From assembly GCA_020073305.1 (NCBI GenBank), contig JAIQFK010000034.1, forward strand, positions 1 to 64,000: a stretch of DNA of 64,000 nt. Reading direction: 5' to 3'. This stretch comes from Terriglobia bacterium (lineage in GTDB: Bacteria; Acidobacteriota; Terriglobia; Bryobacterales; Bryobacteraceae). This document shows, piece after piece, positions 45,472-54,043 of the stretch (the stretch's first letter is position 1; the number at the start of each line of letters is the position of its first letter). Both the position numbers and the translations under genes were made by a program. The notes beneath the pieces were generated by a model, which did not search any database, was not told the DNA's origin, and saw only the letters and a program-made list of their open reading frames with translations.

Positions 45472-46497
45472 TTAGGCGAGCAGTCTCCCCTTGATGCGCA
45501 CGTCGACGCGGTACAGCCCGTTCGTCGTAGCCAACACCAGCGAGCGCGAGGGCGTGAATGCCATGCCGACGATGCCTGGGCCGGAAAGGAACAGTTCCGG
45601 CTTGCGATCGGGTCCGAAGCGTACCACGCCTTTGCGGCCGCCATACGATGCCGCCGCGTAGAGGCGGTTCTCGGAGTCGAACGCCAGTCCTTGCGGCCGG
45701 CCGAGTCCGCGATAGAACACTTCCACCTCGCCGGTGTGCGAGATGCGATAGATGGAATCGAAGCTCGACGTAGTGGGCCCGGTCACGTACAGGTACTGAT
45801 CGGGTCCGAACGCCAGGTGATAAGCCGCAATGGACGGCTCGAGCGTGGCGAACACAAAGATCTGGCGGTCGGGTGCGATTTTGAAAATCGTGCCGCTGCG
45901 GTCGCCCACGTAGAGGTTGTTCTCCTCGTCGAACGCCAGGCCGGTGGCCACGCCCATCCCTTCCACAAAAACCGACATGTTGCCTGTAGGCGTTACCTGG
46001 TAAATCACGCCTTCAAAGCGGCTGGAAATATAAAGCAGCCCTTGCGGATCGAAGGCCAGGCCGGTAGCGTTCATCAGGTCGTTAATGAACGGCTTCACGC
46101 TGTAATTTAAATCGATTTTGTAAACCGCGACGGGCACCTTCTGGCCGCGGGAGCCGCTGAAGGTGGTGAAGACGTTGCCGAACGTATCCACCGCGGGATT
46201 GCCGACCGGGTGCAGATTGTCGGCAATGGGAATGCCGATATCACAGGTCCAGGCCTGGCTCGCCTGCTCCCCGTTTTGAATGACAAGGTCACCGTCAGAA
46301 ACGCCTTCAGGCACACGCACAATCAGGAATGAATCCGAGCTGATGATGATGGGCGCGGCGACTTCTCCGATGACGACCCTGGGCCGGTCTGCTTTGGCAA
46401 AACCCCGCCCCTGAATCTGGAATTCGCCGCCCGCGATAGCCGCGACCGGCGATACCTGCGCGATTTGGGGCCGCCCATTATCCTTCCGAATACTCAT
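45472..46497 (-). CDS. IPT/TIG domain plus NHL/SMP-30-like propeller protein
   Basis: 341 aa from the ATG at 46497, two bases after the pgpA stop; a GTG further upstream would overlap pgpA by 19 bases. Residues 1-85: IPT/TIG (PQIAQVSPVAAIAGGEFQIQGRGF). The rest has NHL-like blades: ATGLAFDPQGLLYISS, ATGLAFDEENNLYVGD, AYHLAFGPDQYLYVTG and PQGLAFDSENRLYAAA, ending VGMAFTPSRSLVLATTNG. No signal peptide or TM helix is visible, so the compartment is unclear. The blades of a six-bladed SMP-30/gluconolactonase-like propeller fit, but catalytic metal residues are not recognisable. Confidence 0.82.
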   Translation of the reverse strand: MSIRKDNGRPQIAQVSPVAAIAGGEFQIQGRGFAKADRPRVVIGEVAAPIIISSDSFLIVRVPEGVSDGDLVIQNGEQASQAWTCDIGIPIADNLHPVGNPAVDTFGNVFTTFSGSRGQKVPVAVYKIDLNYSVKPFINDLMNATGLAFDPQGLLYISSRFEGVIYQVTPTGNMSVFVEGMGVATGLAFDEENNLYVGDRSGTIFKIAPDRQIFVFATLEPSIAAYHLAFGPDQYLYVTGPTTSSFDSIYRISHTGEVEVFYRGLGRPQGLAFDSENRLYAAASYGGRKGVVRFGPDRKPELFLSGPGIVGMAFTPSRSLVLATTNGLYRVDVRIKGRLLA

Positions 46498-46499
46498 AC

Positions 46500-46967
46500 T
46501 CAATAAAGATTGAAACACCCTGTCAGGGATAAGACAAGTGCCGCATACAGGCCCGCCATCAGGTCGTCGGCCACAATGCCGGCTCCACCGGGGAGCTTCT
46601 CCAGATTACGCACAGGCACCGGCTTCCAGATGTCGAACAGGCGGAACAGCAAAAACGCGCCCAGCCAGGATTTAACATTTAGCGTTCTGGCTCCGGCCAG
46701 CGCCAGCCACTGGCCCAGTACCTCATCCACAACCACCACGCCGGGATCTTTTTGGTTCAGCGCACGGGCTGTTACGTCTGCGGCCCAGATGGAGGGGGCC
46801 GTGGCAACCAGAACCAGCGCCACGAACCAGAGCGGCTGCCAGCCGCCATAGCGCACCAGAAGCCAGGCAATGGCCAGCGCCGCCAGAGAACCAGCCGTAC
46901 CCGGGCCGGCCGGCGCGTACCCGCAGCCGAACCATGTCGCGATGAGGTTCGCCGCCTTAGTCTTCAT
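46500..46967 (-). CDS. pgpA: Phosphatidylglycerophosphatase A
   Basis: 155 aa membrane enzyme that removes phosphate from phosphatidylglycerophosphate to make phosphatidylglycerol. Typical motifs: ATWFGCGYAPAGPGTAGS at the N-terminus, DPGVVVVDEVLGQW, FDIWKPVPVRNLEKLPGGAGIVADDLMAG, with four TM segments. Starts inside the 3' end of yacG (11-bp overlap), implying coupled translation. Probably essential for anionic lipid synthesis unless another Pgp exists. Confidence 0.95.
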   Translation of the reverse strand: MKTKAANLIATWFGCGYAPAGPGTAGSLAALAIAWLLVRYGGWQPLWFVALVLVATAPSIWAADVTARALNQKDPGVVVVDEVLGQWLALAGARTLNVKSWLGAFLLFRLFDIWKPVPVRNLEKLPGGAGIVADDLMAGLYAALVLSLTGCFNLY

Positions 46968-47139
46968 CTTGTTCGCTTCGGGTTTCGGCGGGCGCCGGTT
47001 CCGGCTGGCTGAGGGGCGATGACACCACGTACTTGCCCGAAGCCCAGTTGCCGAGATCGAGGATGCGGCAGCGCTCGCAGCAAAAAGGGAAGTCAGGGTT
47101 GTCCCGGGCGACCTCCTTCCGGCAGATCGGACACTTCAT
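46957..47139 (-). CDS. yacG: DNA gyrase inhibitor YacG-like zinc-binding protein
   Basis: 60 aa, close to the family length. Zinc site CPIC (3-6) and CERC (21-24) in KCPICRKEVARDNPDFPFCCERCRILDLGNWASGKYVV, the exact YacG pattern. The acidic tail (SEQDED) is typical. It binds GyrB and inhibits gyrase; chromosome placement next to rimO is not a known functional link. Its start overlaps the rimO stop by 4 bp. Confidence 0.95.
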   Translation of the reverse strand: MKCPICRKEVARDNPDFPFCCERCRILDLGNWASGKYVVSSPLSQPEPAPAETRSEQDED

Positions 47140-48536
47140 AAAACGGGGATGGGGATTTGAGCGCCGATCTGGACGAGTGGAGCCGCCCTGCGTGCCGGGT
47201 TCGCGTTGCCCTCCAGGAGCGTGCCTACCAGATCATAATCGTGCCCTTCTGTAATGCGCAGGCGGCGCATCTCACCGGGCCCGGGCTCGGCGCCTTCGAA
47301 ATCGTTGATCAGCGTGACGCCATCGATTTCGGGCGCCTGCGTGGGCATCCGGCCCTCCCAGAGCAGGTCGGTTTCTTTGGAAATGCCCTCGACCAACACG
47401 GTCGTTTCGCTGCCCACGAGTTGCCGGTTTCGGGCGCGGGCTACTTTGCGCTGCAACGCCATCAAGCGCCGCTTGCGGGCGTAAATGGTTCGACCGGCGA
47501 CTTTGCCATCCAGGTGATAACTCGCGCTGGTGTCTTCGTCGGAATAGGAGAACACGCCCAGGCGGTCGAAACGCGCGGCTTCCACAAACTGGCACAGTTC
47601 ATCAAAGTCCCGCGCGGTTTCGCCGGGGAATCCCACGATCATGCTGGTGCGAATGGCGACCGAGGGAATGGTGCGGCGAATGCGCTCGATCAGTTTCAGG
47701 AAAATATCGCCGGAGGCGCCGCGCTTCATGCGCTTGAGCACGCGCGCGCTCGCGTGCTGCAACGGCATATCGATATACTTCACCAGCGCCGCATGCTCGG
47801 CGATGGTGTCGAGCAGCTTCTGCGTGACTTTATTGGGATAGGCGTAGAGGAAACGGATCCACTTTTCACCAGGAGTTTCGATCTGCGCCAGGCGCGCCAG
47901 CAGTGCCGCGAGGCCATCCTTGATCCCCAAGTCCTCACCGTAGCAGGTGGTGTCCTGGCCAATCAGGTTGATTTCGCGCACGCCCTGCTGGAACAATCGG
48001 CTTGCCTCGGCGATTACCGATTCGAACCGGCGGCTGCGGAATTTTCCGCGGTACTGCGGGATCACGCAGAACGTGCACGGATGGTCGCAACCCTCGGCGA
48101 TCTTGATATAGGCGAAATGGCGCGGCGTCGCCAACACGCGCGGGGTGAGATCGTGATAGAGATATGGCTCGAAGGGATTGGCGGCAGCCTCGATACCTTC
48201 GCATAGTGGCACGATCTGTTCGATCTCGTTGGTGCCGACCACCGCGTCGACTTCCGGCATCTCGCGCCGGATCTGGTCGCGGTAGCGTTCCACCAGGCAT
48301 CCCGCGACGATCAGCTTTTTCGCCCGGCCGATTTTCTTGTACTCGGCCATTTCTAGGATGGTGTCGACCGACTCCTTTTTTGCCGGATCGATGAAGCTGC
48401 AGGTGTTCACGACGAGCACGTCGGCCTGGTCAGGATGGGGCGTGATCTCATGTCCTCGGGACACAAGTTGACCCATCATGACTTCGCTGTCGACCAGATT
48501 CTTGGGACAGCCCAAGCTGACAAACCCGACTTTCAA
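47136..48536 (-). CDS. rimO: Ribosomal protein S12 methylthiotransferase RimO
   Basis: 466 aa radical-SAM enzyme that methylthiolates an Asp of ribosomal protein S12. N-terminal UPF0004 domain with cluster ligands in VGFVSLGCPKNLVDSE, VVNTCSFI and AGCLVERY; radical-SAM motif CDHPCTFC (C-x3-C-x2-C); LIGQDTTCYGEDLG; EFIRFLYAYP-type WIRFLYAYPNKV; FPGETARDFDELCQFVE; C-terminal TRAM domain. The RimO-specific SLGCPKNLVD distinguishes it from MiaB. First gene of the operon, 119 bases from the upstream AAA gene. Confidence 0.97.
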   Translation of the reverse strand: MKVGFVSLGCPKNLVDSEVMMGQLVSRGHEITPHPDQADVLVVNTCSFIDPAKKESVDTILEMAEYKKIGRAKKLIVAGCLVERYRDQIRREMPEVDAVVGTNEIEQIVPLCEGIEAAANPFEPYLYHDLTPRVLATPRHFAYIKIAEGCDHPCTFCVIPQYRGKFRSRRFESVIAEASRLFQQGVREINLIGQDTTCYGEDLGIKDGLAALLARLAQIETPGEKWIRFLYAYPNKVTQKLLDTIAEHAALVKYIDMPLQHASARVLKRMKRGASGDIFLKLIERIRRTIPSVAIRTSMIVGFPGETARDFDELCQFVEAARFDRLGVFSYSDEDTSASYHLDGKVAGRTIYARKRRLMALQRKVARARNRQLVGSETTVLVEGISKETDLLWEGRMPTQAPEIDGVTLINDFEGAEPGPGEMRRLRITEGHDYDLVGTLLEGNANPARRAAPLVQIGAQIPIPVL

Positions 48537-48655
48537 ATGTGATGAACCTCGCTGAGAGCAGTGCTGGCTTTCAGGATAACACGCGGTTTGCGCGGCGGTA
48601 CTTCGCCGCGTCGCCCCGTCTCCGTGTCACCCCGTCCGCGGTGCGCAGCGCCGGC

Positions 48656-49975
48656 TTACCAGCTATGGTCGATGGTGTTCTTTTGATACGACTGCGTGAA
48701 GTAGAGATTCACGGCGCGCTGCAGGTCGGTCTTGGTCATCTGCGGCGGACGTTTCTCGTATTCGCTGATGGAGACGATGATGTTGCACAGGTCGAGCGGA
48801 TAGCACGCGCGCAGCTCGCTGCGGCCATCCGAGAGCACGAGCGACCGCACGAAGTCGACCGTGTCGGGATCGTAAGGCAGCTTCTTCTGAATCGCGACGC
48901 GACGCCAGATTTCGTTGAACGTGGGCGGATCCACCGGTTCGACGAATACCTTGTTTTGGATGCGGCGCAGGAAGGTCGCATCCGCCAGGTCGTCCGGGTT
49001 CAGGTTCGTGGAAAACACCACCATCATTTCGAACGGGATCTGGAACTTGATGCCGTAAGAGAGAGTGAGGTAATCCACGCGCCGGTCGAGCGGAACAATC
49101 CAGCGGTTCAACAGCTCGCGCGGGGACATCACCTGGCGGCCGAAGTCGTCGATCAGGAAGATGCCGTTATTCGCCTTCATCTGCATGGGTGCGGCGAAAA
49201 CGCCGCCGGCTTCGTCATAGTGGAGCTCGAGCATGCTGGCCACCAGCTCGCCGCCCACCATGATGAAGGGCCGCTTTGCAATCACCCAGCGCGAGTCAAG
49301 TTCGGGATCCTCGCGATCCACCGTCTGATGGACCACAGGGTCGTAGAGCACGATGATCTTGCCGTCCACCTCCACGGCGTGCGGGATCAAAATCGTATCG
49401 CGGTAAATGCGCAGCAGCCGCTCCGCCAGGCTGGTTTTCCCATTGCCGGAGGGCCCGTACAGGAACAGCGATTTCTGAGAGACAATGGCCGGCCCGAGCT
49501 GATCCAGCATACGGTCGGAAAGCACCAAGTCGCTGAGCGCATCGCGCAGCATGACGCGGTCGATTTCTATATTCGCGGCCTGTGCCTTGGCGGCCAGGTG
49601 ATAGTCGCGAATCGAGACCGGCGCAGGGCCCACGTAACGGCAAATCCGGAAACGTTCGGCGGCAAGCTCGTGGCCGGCGCTGGTCAGCGTGAACGCGTAA
49701 TCTTCGCCTACCGAACCCTTGACCTCCACCAGGTGCTGCTGGCGCATCTCGCGGAACATGGCATCGAGGATGGGAATAGCCACCTTGATCGTCCGGCTGG
49801 TAATCTCCAGACTGGTCATGCCGTCCAGATGCAAGTGCCGGAGGATCAGGTCAAAGATGACGGATTTCGGAATCCGCAGATCGGCCAGGCGCATGGGAAC
49901 CGCGGGCCAAAACGCCGCGCGCCGCGCCGGTGGCGCAACTTTCTCAATGCCGTTAGAAGCAAGCTTTTGGACCAC
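48656..49975 (-). CDS. AAA+ ATPase with N-terminal winged-helix-like region, function unknown
   Basis: 439 aa from a GTG at 49975 (GGAG about 9 bases upstream). Residues about 30-120 resemble a winged-helix/marR-like unit (LRIPKSVIFDLILRHLHLDG ... DAMFREMRQQHLVEVKGS). The ATPase domain has Walker A GPSGNGKT (about 174-181), Walker B FLIDDF (about 272) and sensor-1 VVFSTNLNPDDL. A MgsA/ClpX-like lid follows. It looks like the acidobacterial/myxobacterial AAA family sometimes called predicted ATPase with chaperone activity; the role is unknown. The 5' flank (49985-50080) is AT-rich and shared with the divergent mrp gene. Confidence 0.8.
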   Translation of the reverse strand: MVQKLASNGIEKVAPPARRAAFWPAVPMRLADLRIPKSVIFDLILRHLHLDGMTSLEITSRTIKVAIPILDAMFREMRQQHLVEVKGSVGEDYAFTLTSAGHELAAERFRICRYVGPAPVSIRDYHLAAKAQAANIEIDRVMLRDALSDLVLSDRMLDQLGPAIVSQKSLFLYGPSGNGKTSLAERLLRIYRDTILIPHAVEVDGKIIVLYDPVVHQTVDREDPELDSRWVIAKRPFIMVGGELVASMLELHYDEAGGVFAAPMQMKANNGIFLIDDFGRQVMSPRELLNRWIVPLDRRVDYLTLSYGIKFQIPFEMMVVFSTNLNPDDLADATFLRRIQNKVFVEPVDPPTFNEIWRRVAIQKKLPYDPDTVDFVRSLVLSDGRSELRACYPLDLCNIIVSISEYEKRPPQMTKTDLQRAVNLYFTQSYQKNTIDHSW

Positions 49976-50136
49976 TGGAAAAACTCCGACATCAGATTAG
50001 CATAATTCGCAGAGAATATAATCTATTTCTGGATAATTAAACGGACATTTTGTTTTATTTGGTTGCTTTGAAATGATTTCCGAGGCGTTGCGGTTCGCCA
50101 GCGCTTGAACGTTGACGTAAGTTAACATGAACAGAG
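49976..50136. promoter_or_regulatory. AT-rich divergent promoter region
   Basis: About 100 bases (49985-50085) are far richer in A and T than the genes around them and lie between the divergent AAA ATPase and mrp genes, where two promoters are expected. I could not assign -35/-10 boxes with confidence; TATAAT-like hexamers such as 50017-50022 exist on the plus strand. Confidence 0.35.
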
Positions 50137-50970
50137 ATGAGCCCCAATCAGCCGAATCAACCCCCTAAACTTCCCATTCCCGGCGTGCAGAATTTGATCG
50201 CCGTGGGCTCTGGAAAGGGCGGCGTCGGCAAAACTACCGTTGCCGTGAACCTCGCCGTGGCCCTGGCGGCTCTCGGGCACCGGGTGGGGCTGATGGACGC
50301 GGATGTCTACGGCCCCAACGTGCCCATGATGATGGGCATCAACAAAACGCCTATGGCCTATGGCGAGCGCATCCAGCCGCTCGAGCACTTCGGCGTGAAG
50401 CTCATGTCCATGGGGTTCTTGAGTCCGGGCGACAAACCTCTGGTTTGGCGAGGGCCCATGCTGCACAGTGTCATCCAGCAGTTCTTGCGCGGCGTGGAAT
50501 GGGGCGATCTGGAGTACCTGGTCATCGATCTGCCGCCCGGAACCGGCGATGTCCAGCTTACGCTGATTCAGACGGCGCCCGTGACCGGAGCCGTGGTGGT
50601 TACCACGCCCTCCGATGTCTCGCTCGAAGACGCACGCAAGGCCGTACATATGTTCAACCAGGTGAAGGTCCCGATCCTGGGCATTGTCGAAAACATGAGT
50701 TACCTGGTCTGCCCACACTGCAACGAGCGCGTGGATGTATTCAGCACCGGCGGCGGCGAAAGGACGGCGCACGAAATGAAGGTGAACTTTCTGGGAGCGC
50801 TGCCCCTCGATCCCGCGGTCCGCGCCGGAGGCGATTCCGGGAAGCCCGTGGCGCTGCACAATGGCAACGATCCCCACGGCAAGGTCTTTCTCGACCTGGC
50901 TCAGAGGACCATCGACCGGATCAACGAGATCGGCCCGCCGTCGGGCCCGAAGATTGAAATCTCGGAGTGA
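50137..50970 (+). CDS. mrp: Mrp/ApbC-type Fe-S cluster carrier ATPase
   Basis: 277 aa. Deviant Walker A GKGGVGKT (25-32), MDADVYGPNVPMMMG, GFLSPGDKPLVWRGPMLHSVIQQFL and VIDLPPGTGDVQLTL are diagnostic; CPHC (about 191-194) bridges an Fe-S cluster at the dimer interface. It delivers [4Fe-4S] clusters to apoproteins in the cytoplasm. The N-terminal DUF59/MIP18 domain common in bacterial Mrp is missing here, giving the shorter archaeal-like form. It converges on the CDGSH gene with 7 bases between. Confidence 0.95.
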   Translation: MSPNQPNQPPKLPIPGVQNLIAVGSGKGGVGKTTVAVNLAVALAALGHRVGLMDADVYGPNVPMMMGINKTPMAYGERIQPLEHFGVKLMSMGFLSPGDKPLVWRGPMLHSVIQQFLRGVEWGDLEYLVIDLPPGTGDVQLTLIQTAPVTGAVVVTTPSDVSLEDARKAVHMFNQVKVPILGIVENMSYLVCPHCNERVDVFSTGGGERTAHEMKVNFLGALPLDPAVRAGGDSGKPVALHNGNDPHGKVFLDLAQRTIDRINEIGPPSGPKIEISE

Positions 50971-50977
50971 GGCTCTC

Positions 50978-51205
50978 CTAGAGCTTCGGTTTGGGCGGCG
51001 GCAGTTCCCTTGCGGTCACGGTATCCTGGAAACCCATCCGGCCGTGAGTGCCATCGCAGAAAGGCTTGTTTTGCGATTGTCCGCAGCGGCACAGCGAGAT
51101 CAATGTCCGGCCGGCCAAGCCGAACTCGCGCCCTTCAGGATCGTGGATCGAGAACTCGCCCTCGATGCGGATGGGGCCGTTGTGGACAACCGTGATTTTC
51201 GCCAT
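50978..51205 (-). CDS. CDGSH iron-sulfur domain protein
   Basis: 75 aa. The C-x-C-x8-C-D-G-T-H pattern CRCGQSQNKPFCDGTH provides three Cys (39, 41, 50) and one His (54), the mitoNEET-type ligand set for a [2Fe-2S] cluster, with Thr in place of the usual Ser. The N-terminal half (ITVVHNGPIRIEGEFSI) is the expected beta strand lead. Role in bacteria unclear; redox or cluster transfer. It follows the LolA-like gene by 23 bases and converges with mrp, another Fe-S gene. Confidence 0.92.
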   Translation of the reverse strand: MAKITVVHNGPIRIEGEFSIHDPEGREFGLAGRTLISLCRCGQSQNKPFCDGTHGRMGFQDTVTARELPPPKPKL

Positions 51206-51228
51206 GTGAACAACGATGCTAGCAGACT

Positions 51229-52041
51229 CTAGGGTTTCGTCGGCTTCGGCGATGCCGCCGGGTTCGTGCCGGGCTTCTGCTCTTTGCCCTCGCCGTTCAC
51301 GGCCTCGCCGAACTGGATGTTCACGTCGCTCTTGAACTGTTTGTAATCTTCGTACTTCACGATCATGCGCATGCGCTGCGGCCCGGTCTGGAAATGGAGC
51401 GTGTCATCGGCGTCGGTGTAAACAGGAAACCAGTACTTGCCGTCAATCTGTTCCCGCAGCGTCTCGAACTTCGGGAACTGGTTGTCCTCTTTCCTCCCGA
51501 GGAGTCCCACGCCCTTGCCGTATGTCTTGACAATCTGCATATCGCGGTCATCCACCCAGATCTGTCCTTCAAAATAGCGATGGCCCTTCTCCATCTTCTT
51601 CGGCTTCACCGCGAAGACGTAGCACGGAATCTCATCGGCTTTCTGTTTGCCCAAATACCGAATGTCGTAGTCGGAGATTTCGGTTGTGGTCAAAACGAAC
51701 GGCTGGACGTCCCGAAGATCCTGAATGTCTTGCGGCGTCAGGATCAAGTAATTGCCCAACGTCGAGACCGGTGCGTGCACCACTCTCTCGGTACGCTTTC
51801 CGTCGGGCGAAAAGATAACGTCCTCGACGATCTCGTAGCGCCCGAGCACTCCTCCAGAGGGATCCAGTGCCTGGATCTTGACGGTCTGCCGGTAGGTGTA
51901 GTTCTCGCGCGCGCGGGAAAACTCGGCTTCCTTGGCGGCGAACTTCTGGATGATTTCGTCCGGATTGGCTTCTTTTGCGTCCCCGGCCCACATAGGGACC
52001 GACAGGACGGCCAGAATCGCAGGAAGTACAACAGAACGCAT
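51229..52041 (-). CDS. Exported LolA-like / outer-membrane lipoprotein-sorting-type protein
   Basis: 270 aa from the ATG at 52041 (GAGGT upstream), with a signal peptide (SVVLPAILAVLSVPMWAGD). NPDEIIQKFAAKEAEFSRARENYTYRQTVKIQAL, VEDVIFSPDGKRTERVV, CYVFAVKPKKMEKGHRYFEGQIWVDDRDMQIVKTYG and FPKFETLREQIDGKYWFPVYTDADDTLHF follow the LolA/VioE-like curved-sheet pattern common in Acidobacteria. Periplasmic. Located 25 bases after the acyl-CoA dehydrogenase stop, hence co-transcribed, although no functional link is obvious. Confidence 0.75.
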   Translation of the reverse strand: MRSVVLPAILAVLSVPMWAGDAKEANPDEIIQKFAAKEAEFSRARENYTYRQTVKIQALDPSGGVLGRYEIVEDVIFSPDGKRTERVVHAPVSTLGNYLILTPQDIQDLRDVQPFVLTTTEISDYDIRYLGKQKADEIPCYVFAVKPKKMEKGHRYFEGQIWVDDRDMQIVKTYGKGVGLLGRKEDNQFPKFETLREQIDGKYWFPVYTDADDTLHFQTGPQRMRMIVKYEDYKQFKSDVNIQFGEAVNGEGKEQKPGTNPAASPKPTKP

Positions 52042-52066
52042 CTCTACCTCACTCACTCTGACGTGT

Positions 52067-53275
52067 CTACCGTTCCAACAGTTTCTTGGCGATCGTCAAC
52101 AACTGCATGTTACTGGTGCCCTCGTAAATGCGGCCGATCTTGGCGTCCCGGTACAGTTTTTCCACCGGGTAATCCCGGGTGACGCCCACACCACCCATAA
52201 CCTCGATAGCCTTGGAAGCCACCTTCTCAGCGACTTCCGAACTGAAATATTTTGCCATAGCCGCCTCGGTGACGAACGGCTGCCCGGCATCGCGGAGGCG
52301 GGCGGCGTTGTACACCAGCAGGCGCGCGGCCTCGACTTCGGTGGCCATCTTGGCGAGTTGAAACTGGACGCCCTGGAACTCGCCGATGGTCTTTCCAAAC
52401 TGCTTTCGCTGTTTGGCGTAAGCGATGGCGTGATCGAGAGCGCCACGCGCCAGGCCGATCATCTGCGAGCCGATCGCGATGCGGCCCTCATTGAGGGTCT
52501 CGATCGCGATCTTGTAGCCTTTGCCCACCTCTCCCATCGCGTTCTCGCGCGGCACGCGGCAGTTGTCGAGAATCAGTTCGCACGTGGACGAGGCGCGAAT
52601 GCCGAGCTTGTCCTCTTTCTTGCCCACCTGGAATCCCGGAAAATCGCGTTCCACCAGAAACGCCGTGATCCCGCGGTATCCCGCGCTGGGGTTCGCATTG
52701 GCGAACAGCAGGAACAGCCCCGCCTCGCCGGCATTCGTGATCCACAGCTTTCGGCCGTTGAGCAGGAAATGATCGCCCTGATCTTGCGCTTGCGTGGCCA
52801 GAGCAAACGCATCGGAACCGGAGCCCGCTTCTGAGAGCGCATAACAGGCCACCGTGTCCGCCGCCAGCCGCGGCAGGTAGCGCTGCTTTTGTTCCGCATT
52901 CGCCCAGCGCAGAATCGCATTATTGACGATGGTGTTCTGTACGTCGACAATCACGCCCGCCGAGGGATCGACCGCCGACAGTTCCTCGACCGCCATCACC
53001 GCCTGAAAAAAAGTCCCGCCCTGGCCGCCGAATTCCTCTGGGATCTCGATTCCCATCAGGCCCAGCTCGAAGAACTGGCGGATGATGTCTTTGCGGAAGA
53101 CGCCCGCCTCATCCATTTCGCGGACGTGCGGGCCAATCTGTTCGCGCGCGAAACGGCGCACCGTCGCCTGGAACATTTTTTCTTCTTCGCTGAGCTGCGT
53201 GAGCGGCGAAGGATGGAACTCGGTCTGCGCGGAGGCTAGCATCGGTGTTTCTATCTTACTAAGAATCTGTTTCAT
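52067..53275 (-). CDS. Acyl-CoA dehydrogenase
   Basis: 402 aa from the ATG at 53275; a long upstream open extension has no family similarity and would run into the divergent gene. An ATG at 53242 is an alternative. Family blocks: CYALSEAGSGSDAFAL (FAD/substrate signature), KLWITNAGEAGLFL, LGIRASSTCELILDNCRVP, AYAKQRKQFGKTIGEFQGVQF, ARLLVYNAARLRDAG, VMGGVGVTRDYPVEKLYRDAKIGRIYEGTSNMQ; the catalytic Glu lies in the last block (YEGTS). It oxidises an acyl-CoA thioester with FAD, passing electrons to ETF; chain length unknown. Confidence 0.95.
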   Translation of the reverse strand: MKQILSKIETPMLASAQTEFHPSPLTQLSEEEKMFQATVRRFAREQIGPHVREMDEAGVFRKDIIRQFFELGLMGIEIPEEFGGQGGTFFQAVMAVEELSAVDPSAGVIVDVQNTIVNNAILRWANAEQKQRYLPRLAADTVACYALSEAGSGSDAFALATQAQDQGDHFLLNGRKLWITNAGEAGLFLLFANANPSAGYRGITAFLVERDFPGFQVGKKEDKLGIRASSTCELILDNCRVPRENAMGEVGKGYKIAIETLNEGRIAIGSQMIGLARGALDHAIAYAKQRKQFGKTIGEFQGVQFQLAKMATEVEAARLLVYNAARLRDAGQPFVTEAAMAKYFSSEVAEKVASKAIEVMGGVGVTRDYPVEKLYRDAKIGRIYEGTSNMQLLTIAKKLLER

Positions 53276-53332
53276 CAGTTCTTCACGGCTATTTGACTTG
53301 GTCCACCAGCTACGCCAAGATCGGGAAGCTGC

Positions 53333-54040
53333 ATGACAACCGAATTTCTGGTCATCGGGGTTCTCTGGTACGTGGTTTTCCTCCTCTCGACGACTGCTCA
53401 CGAAGCCTCCCATGCGCTGGCCGCGAAACTGGGTGGCGATCCCACCGCCTTTCACGGTGGGCAAGTCACGCTCGACCCGCTGCCGCACATACGCCGTGAG
53501 CCGTTTGGAATGGTGCTGGTCCCCATCCTCTCGTACGCTACGGGGGGATGGATGATGGGATGGGCCAGCGCGCCCTACGATCCGCGCTGGCAGCAAACAC
53601 ATCCGCGCCGCGCTGCCTGGATGTCGCTTGCCGGGCCGGCAGCAAATTTTACGCTGGCGGTGATCGCGGGAGTTTCCATTCATATTGGAATCCTGACCGG
53701 TGCCTTTCACCCTCCGGAATCCGCCAACTTTCAGCGCGTCGTCGAGGCAACGGCCTCCGGGTTCGCCGAAGGCGCTGCGAAGTTTTTCAGTCTGCTTTTC
53801 TCGCTCAATGTGTTGCTTGGCACATTCAATCTCCTGCCGATTCCGCCGCTCGACGGCTACGGCGCGCTCGGGCTATTCGTAACCGACAACGGCGCCAGAC
53901 GGCTGGAAGAAATGCGCCAGCGCGCGCGAAGCTACAGCTTCATCGGGCTGTTACTGGGCTGGCAATTATTCGCGAAGATTTACGAACCGCTGTTTACTCT
54001 GGCGCTCCAAGCCCTGTATCCCACGCTGCACTACGGCTAG
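53333..54040 (+). CDS. Site-2-protease-like (M50) membrane metallopeptidase
   Basis: 235 aa. Active-site helix TTAHEASHALAAKLGG with HExxH (HEASH, about residue 23-27) in the first TM region, LAGPAANFTLAVIAG (AGP...N motif) and NLLPIPPLDGYGAL with the distal zinc Asp in PPLDG. About five TM helices. It is the short S2P/rseP-like form without a PDZ domain, cleaving transmembrane substrates in the membrane. Starts 57 bases from the divergent acyl-CoA dehydrogenase gene; ends 3 bases from the converging DCC/MBL gene. Confidence 0.92.
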   Translation: MTTEFLVIGVLWYVVFLLSTTAHEASHALAAKLGGDPTAFHGGQVTLDPLPHIRREPFGMVLVPILSYATGGWMMGWASAPYDPRWQQTHPRRAAWMSLAGPAANFTLAVIAGVSIHIGILTGAFHPPESANFQRVVEATASGFAEGAAKFFSLLFSLNVLLGTFNLLPIPPLDGYGALGLFVTDNGARRLEEMRQRARSYSFIGLLLGWQLFAKIYEPLFTLALQALYPTLHYG

Positions 54041-54043
54041 ACG

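Noticed and set aside
48539-50005. A 488-codon plus-strand open frame opposite the AAA ATPase gene
   Set aside because: No family match and low-complexity composition; the antisense AAA frame has Walker A/B motifs.
53276-53710. Upstream extension of the acyl-CoA dehydrogenase frame
   Set aside because: No family sequence, Arg-rich, and it lies over the divergent M50 gene; the start was moved to 53275.
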